Source: Halobacteriales archaeon SW_10_68_16 (lineage in GTDB: Archaea; Halobacteriota; Halobacteria; Halobacteriales; Haloarculaceae). From it: 8,365 nt of DNA. Shown here in pieces: positions 6,224 through 8,365 of this stretch; positions within the stretch are counted from its first letter, which is position 1, and every line of letters starts with the position of its first letter. The notes below the pieces were generated by a model. It ran no database searches and had not been told where the DNA came from. It worked only from the letters and a program-made list of their open reading frames with translations. The stretch is from assembly GCA_003023485.1 (NCBI GenBank), contig PXSG01000047.1, positions 1 through 8,365 of the forward strand, in the 5' to 3' direction. Both the position numbers and the translations under genes were made by a program.

Positions 6224-6772
6224 TCAGGCCTCGACGGCCTCGGCGGCCTGCTGCTGGACCTCACGGACCTGGCTCTGGACGTCCTCGACCTGCTCTTCCA
6301 GGGCCTCGAACTGGTCGGCGAGTTGCTCGGCGCCCTCGACGGACTGGGCCTCGATCTCCTCGTGGGCCTCCAGCAGCAGGTCGACCTGCTCCTCGATGGC
6401 CGCGAGGGAATCCTCGACGAACTCGTCGTAGGCGGCGACGCCCTCCTCGAACTCGCCGGCGACGGCCTCGAAGGCCTCGGCGTGGTTCTCGAGCAGGAAG
6501 TCGTACTGCTCGTCGACGGCCTCGCGGACGTCACCGACCGCGGTCTCGGCGCCGGGGACGTTGGTCTCGATGGCGTCCAGCGCGCTGTGGACGGCCTCCT
6601 GCTGGAGTTCGACGGCGCGCTGCTGGGCCGACTCCTGGGTCTCGAAGCTGTCGACGACAGCCTGGCCGAGCCGCTGCTGGAACTCGACGGTCCCCTGGAG
6701 GGCCTGCTGGCTCTGTTCGATCGACGCCCGCTGCAGCTCGAAAGTCGTGGTGATGGGGTTGGTGTAATCCAT
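6224..6772 (-). CDS. phaP: PHA granule-associated phasin PhaP
   Basis: The 182-aa protein is acidic, rich in Gln, Glu and Ala, and lacks Cys. It looks like a phasin: an N-terminal segment FELQRASIEQSQQALQGTVE and a long helical body with heptad patterns. The end (LADQFEALEEQVEDVQSQVR, then EVQQQAAEAVEA) is a likely coiled coil. Phasins coat PHA granules and set granule number and size. It begins two bases after the original phaR stop (6775) and precedes phaE, the haloarchaeal order phaR-phaP-phaE-phaC. At 182 aa it is somewhat longer than the roughly 155-aa phasins I recall from Haloarcula and Haloferax, mostly through extra coiled-coil sequence. Confidence 0.9.
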   Translation of the reverse strand: MDYTNPITTTFELQRASIEQSQQALQGTVEFQQRLGQAVVDSFETQESAQQRAVELQQEAVHSALDAIETNVPGAETAVGDVREAVDEQYDFLLENHAEAFEAVAGEFEEGVAAYDEFVEDSLAAIEEQVDLLLEAHEEIEAQSVEGAEQLADQFEALEEQVEDVQSQVREVQQQAAEAVEA

Positions 6773-6774
6773 AG

Positions 6775-7033
6775 TTAGTCACTCCTGTTGCGTTTGACCG
6801 GGAGAACGACGGTCTGGACGATGTCGCCTTCCTCGATGTCGAGCGCCTCGCGCTCGGCGTCGGGAATGCTGATACGGCGTCATCGCGCCGAGCTGGTTCA
6901 TGTCGGGAGTGGAGAACCCGCCCAGCATCTGCTCGAACATCTCCTTCTGTGTCTCGACTGCCTGCTCGCTCGTCTCCTGGAACAGCTCGAACATCGGGGG
7001 CGACCACGCTGGCCCATCGTTCTCGTCGGTCAT
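6775..7033 (-). pseudogene. phaR: PhaR, AbrB-type PHA regulator, disrupted by a frameshifting deletion
   Basis: The ATG at 7033 opens MTDENDGPAWSPPMFELFQE and continues ETSEQAVETQKEMFEQMLGG, then NQLGAMTP, a phasin-like amphipathic N-terminal part. The frame then goes wrong near 6871-6877 and ends out of frame at 6779. In the correct frame, positions 6873 to 6778 encode ISIPDAEREALDIEEGD followed by VVLPVKRNRSD and a TAA at 6775-6777, the second half of an AbrB/SpoVT swapped-hairpin DNA-binding domain. About 12-13 residues (the first strand, up to a GR) are missing between the two. In Haloferax mediterranei PhaR represses the phaRP promoter and is released by binding granules. With this deletion the DNA-binding domain cannot form, so phaRP may be derepressed, unless the lesion is an assembly error. 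Confidence 0.85.
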
Positions 7034-7060
7034 CGGTCATCCGTCTCTACTCCCCCTGAG

Positions 7061-7068
7061 TACATAAG
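7061..7068 (-). promoter_or_regulatory. phaR: TATA-like box of the phaRPEC operon
   Basis: The minus strand reads CTTATGTA 28-35 bp upstream of the phaR ATG at 7033. The expected transcription start falls within a few bases of the start codon. The three phased ACCAT repeats lie immediately upstream. Confidence 0.5.
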
Positions 7069-7081
7069 ACTTCCGTTGTTT

Positions 7082-7106
7082 ACCATCTGAAACCATTCGT
7101 TACCAT
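7082..7106. promoter_or_regulatory. Three ACCAT repeats spaced exactly 10 bp (probable regulator site)
   Basis: ACCAT begins at 7082, 7092 and 7102, one helical turn apart, so the copies fall on the same face of DNA. The last copy also forms ACCA-N5-TGGT with 7111-7114. The array sits just upstream of the phaR TATA-like box in the divergent maoC/phaR region, where PhaR or an activator would bind. The binding protein is inferred. Confidence 0.48.
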
Positions 7107-7122
7107 AAAGTGGTTCGGACCC

Positions 7123-7164
7123 GCACCGGTGCCCATGGGAGACGCAGCGACCGGGACGCGCTGC
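7123..7164. promoter_or_regulatory. Cluster of short palindromes between maoC and phaR
   Basis: GCACCGGTGC (7123-7132) is a perfect 10-bp palindrome followed directly by CCCATGGG (7132-7139). GCAGCG (7144-7149) and CGCTGC (7159-7164) are 6-bp inverted arms 9 bp apart. Such repeats arise by chance in GC-rich DNA, but three in 42 bp of a regulatory region deserve recording. Confidence 0.28.
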
Positions 7165-7215
7165 TCGGGGGTGCAAGTGCGAGGCCCGCCATACGAGGGT
7201 GGGTACTTTAATAAT

Positions 7216-7240
7216 CCTCACCTTTTAATAAGGGGTGAGG
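7216..7240 (+). promoter_or_regulatory. maoC promoter: TATA box enclosed in an inverted repeat
   Basis: TTTTAATAA (7223-7231) lies 25-33 bp upstream of the ATG at 7256. It is flanked by CCTCACC (7216-7222) and GGTGAGG (7234-7240), a perfect 7-bp inverted repeat with 11-bp spacing, which looks like an operator over the TATA box and BRE. A second TATA-like stretch, CTTTAATA, lies just upstream, around 7206-7213. Confidence 0.58.
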
Positions 7241-7255
7241 CATATGCTGTGGGCG

Positions 7256-7840
7256 ATGAGCTCTGAATCGGAGCGCAGTGTGCTGCTGGAGACGTGGACG
7301 GAGACGTCCTCGCACGTCTTCGACAGCGTGGTGGCGGCCAACCGCGCGGCGTTCGCGGCCTTCGGCGTCGGGGCCGAGCGCATCGATCCCGACGAGGACC
7401 TGCCCGAGTGGCACACGACCCTGACCGCCGAAAAACCGGGGGAGCTCGGGGTGGGCGACCGTTTCGAGTTCACCAAGACGATCACCGACGGGGACGTGCA
7501 GTGCTTCGCTGCCGCCAGCGGCGACACCAACCCCCTGCACCTCGACGAGGAGTTCGCCGGAGAGACCCGCTTCCGTGGCCGGATCGCACACGGGACGCTG
7601 GTTGGCGGACTCATCAGTGCCGCGCTCGCGCGCGTGCCCGGACTCGTCATCTACCTCTCACAGGACCTCGAGTTCCACAACCCCGTCCGCGTCGACGACC
7701 GCATCACCGCCGAGTGCGAGGTAGTAGAGGACCTCGGGAACGACCAGTACCGCCTGACCACGCGCGTCGTCAACGACGGCGAGGTGGCCATCGACGGCGA
7801 GGCCGTCATCATGATCGACGACCCGCCCGAAGACGGCTGA
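7256..7840 (+). CDS. maoC: MaoC-like (R)-specific enoyl-CoA hydratase (PhaJ type)
   Basis: With the ATG at 7256 the protein is 194 aa. Residues 1-60 are a variable N-terminal helix region (SVLLETWTETSSHVFDSVVA). Residues about 62-190 form a single hot-dog domain. SGDTNPLHLDEEFAG (88-102) and GRIAHGTL (108-115) are the hydratase motif, with catalytic Asp90 and His95 at the Asp-x4-His spacing of PhaJ. The enzyme hydrates trans-2-enoyl-CoA to (R)-3-hydroxyacyl-CoA, the substrate of PHA synthase, linking beta-oxidation to granule synthesis. It is divergent from phaRPEC and shares its regulatory region. The start at 7256 fits the TATA box at 7223-7231 as a leaderless transcript; in-frame alternatives are ATG 7244 and GTG 7235, the latter lying inside the inverted repeat. 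Confidence 0.9.
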   Translation: MSSESERSVLLETWTETSSHVFDSVVAANRAAFAAFGVGAERIDPDEDLPEWHTTLTAEKPGELGVGDRFEFTKTITDGDVQCFAAASGDTNPLHLDEEFAGETRFRGRIAHGTLVGGLISAALARVPGLVIYLSQDLEFHNPVRVDDRITAECEVVEDLGNDQYRLTTRVVNDGEVAIDGEAVIMIDDPPEDG

Positions 7841-7897
7841 CCGCCCGTCCGCGTTCCGTTCCCCGCAGTTCCGCCCGATGATTTTCCTTCGTGGGAT

Positions 7898-8140
7898 TCA
7901 CTTCCCGGTGTCGGTCGTCACGGTGTTCTCTCTCTCGTAGGCACCTTCTCCTTCGAGGCGGGATCGTTCGCGGACGACCGACGGCGTCCGGCACCGGCCG
8001 GGTTCGCCGGCGACCTGTGGGACGGTACAGTTGTTGCAGCTCGCACAGAGTGCGTCGGTGCCGTCGAGGAGGCGTGCGCCCAGTCGGGGTTCGGCGTAGA
8101 AGGGACGACCCATACCGACGGCGTCCTCGAGGCTCGGCAT
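7898..8140 (-). pseudogene. C-terminal fragment of an Old Yellow Enzyme-family NADH:flavin oxidoreductase
   Basis: The open frame encodes VGMGRPFYAEPRLGARLL, then CASCNNCTVPQVAGEPGRC, then RTPSVVRERSRLEGEGAYE. These are the last barrel strand (GMGRPFYAEP, FMN-phosphate region) and the cysteine cluster seen at the end of 2,4-dienoyl-CoA-reductase-like OYE proteins, where Cys residues can bind an Fe-S cluster. A complete enzyme needs roughly 350 aa; nearly 300 residues of the TIM barrel are missing. Homology begins at about 8140 (MPSLEDAV) and upstream codons to 8221 do not resemble the family. No TIM-barrel sequence appears further right: a different gene ends at 8263. The stop at 7898 is convergent with maoC, 57 bp away. 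It is a truncated remnant, or the product of a deletion or misjoin near 8140. Confidence 0.72.
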
Positions 8141-8156
8141 TACCCGATGTGAGACG

Positions 8157-8199
8157 CCGAGCGAGTAATGTGTGTCGGGGGAATGTGACACTCGCTCGG
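8157..8199. repeat. 10-bp perfect inverted repeat next to the truncated OYE gene
   Basis: CCGAGCGAGT (8157-8166) and ACTCGCTCGG (8190-8199) are perfect complements around a 23-nt loop. It lies between the OYE remnant and the gene ending at 8263. It may be a terminator for the latter, or a hairpin at a deletion or misassembly point. Confidence 0.5.
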
Positions 8200-8262
8200 A
8201 TCGATGGTTGCGTCCGGTCACTCCAGAAGAATCGTCGTCGCGTCACACACGATGCTATGGGC

Positions 8263-8365
8263 CTACCCGGGCGCGATCGCGCCTTCGAGCCGTGCGACCG
8301 CAGTGTCGGCGCCCGCACCGGGCGTCGGGAGGTGGATGTCCTCGTCGCCCTCGACTTCGATGACG
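8263..8365 (-). CDS. C-terminal end of an unidentified protein, cut by the window edge
   Basis: The minus-strand frame is open from the window edge to a TAG at 8263-8265 and encodes 33 residues, including VIEVEGDEDIHLPTPGAG and ending ARLEGAIAPG. Third codon positions are mostly G or C, as in the real genes here, and the peptide is acidic, which favours coding. I do not recognise the family. The plus-strand frame across the same bases gives an arginine-rich peptide and looks like a shadow. Confidence 0.45.
   Translation of the reverse strand, partial: VIEVEGDEDIHLPTPGAGADTAVARLEGAIAPG

Noticed and set aside
7123..7139. Adjacent perfect palindromes as a transposon or attachment site
   Set aside because: They are short and GC-rich with no flanking duplication; recorded only as a possible regulatory cluster.
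7235..7255. Upstream GTG (7235) or ATG (7244) start for maoC
   Set aside because: GTG lies within the promoter inverted repeat, and the TATA box at 7223-7231 is too close to either; ATG 7256 has correct spacing. ATG 7244 cannot be fully excluded.
8172..8363. 63-aa plus-strand open frame at the right edge
   Set aside because: It is arginine-rich and spans the inverted repeat region; the opposite strand has better coding character.
1..8365. CRISPR array, tRNA, rRNA or complete insertion sequence
   Set aside because: No regularly spaced repeats, cloverleaf features or transposase motifs were seen on either strand.

Overview
The window looks haloarchaeal (class Halobacteria, probably Haloarculaceae or a relative). 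It has high GC, strongly GC-biased third codon positions and very acidic proteins. It also carries TATA-like boxes about 22-35 bp upstream of start codons with little or no leader, a Tat-type lipoprotein signal, and the archaeal polyhydroxyalkanoate (PHA) gene order maoC / phaR-phaP-phaE-phaC. All identifications come from reading the sequence; no database search was run.

Layout. The left edge (1-110, minus) holds the start of a Tat lipoprotein gene running into a 21-C homopolymer that is probably a contig-end artefact. Next come an aIF2-beta-like gene with a TRAM domain (192-800, minus), a broken thioredoxin-reductase-like flavoprotein gene (914-1556, minus) and, divergently, a glutamate-cysteine-ligase-like gene (1643-3160, plus). 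Tail to tail with that gene, one base away, is a two-gene unit resembling a TumE/HVO_A0114-type toxin-antitoxin module (3703 to 3162, minus). Both of its genes look internally deleted. An 82-bp palindromic, MITE-like hairpin (3769-3850) separates it from a TIGR00725/LOG-like gene (3850-4317, minus).

The centre of the window is the PHA granule operon on the minus strand: phaR (AbrB-type regulator, frameshifted here), phaP (phasin), phaE and phaC (class III synthase with a C-terminal helix-hairpin-helix domain). A divergent maoC/phaJ-type enoyl-CoA hydratase gene (7256-7840) could feed (R)-3-hydroxyacyl-CoA to the PhaEC synthase. PhaP coats granules and PhaR is expected to repress from the shared 222-bp intergenic region, which is rich in phased repeats and palindromes. 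The right end carries only the C-terminal piece of an Old Yellow Enzyme family gene (7898-8140), a 10-bp inverted repeat, and the C-terminus of another minus-strand gene cut by the window edge.

The most unusual property of the window is the recurrence of short gene-internal deletions. They appear in the flavoprotein, toxin, antitoxin and phaR genes, possibly in the phaC linker, and as a truncation of the OYE gene. This is either real decay or, at least as likely given the poly-C end, an assembly problem. It should be settled with reads before any of these genes is called dead.
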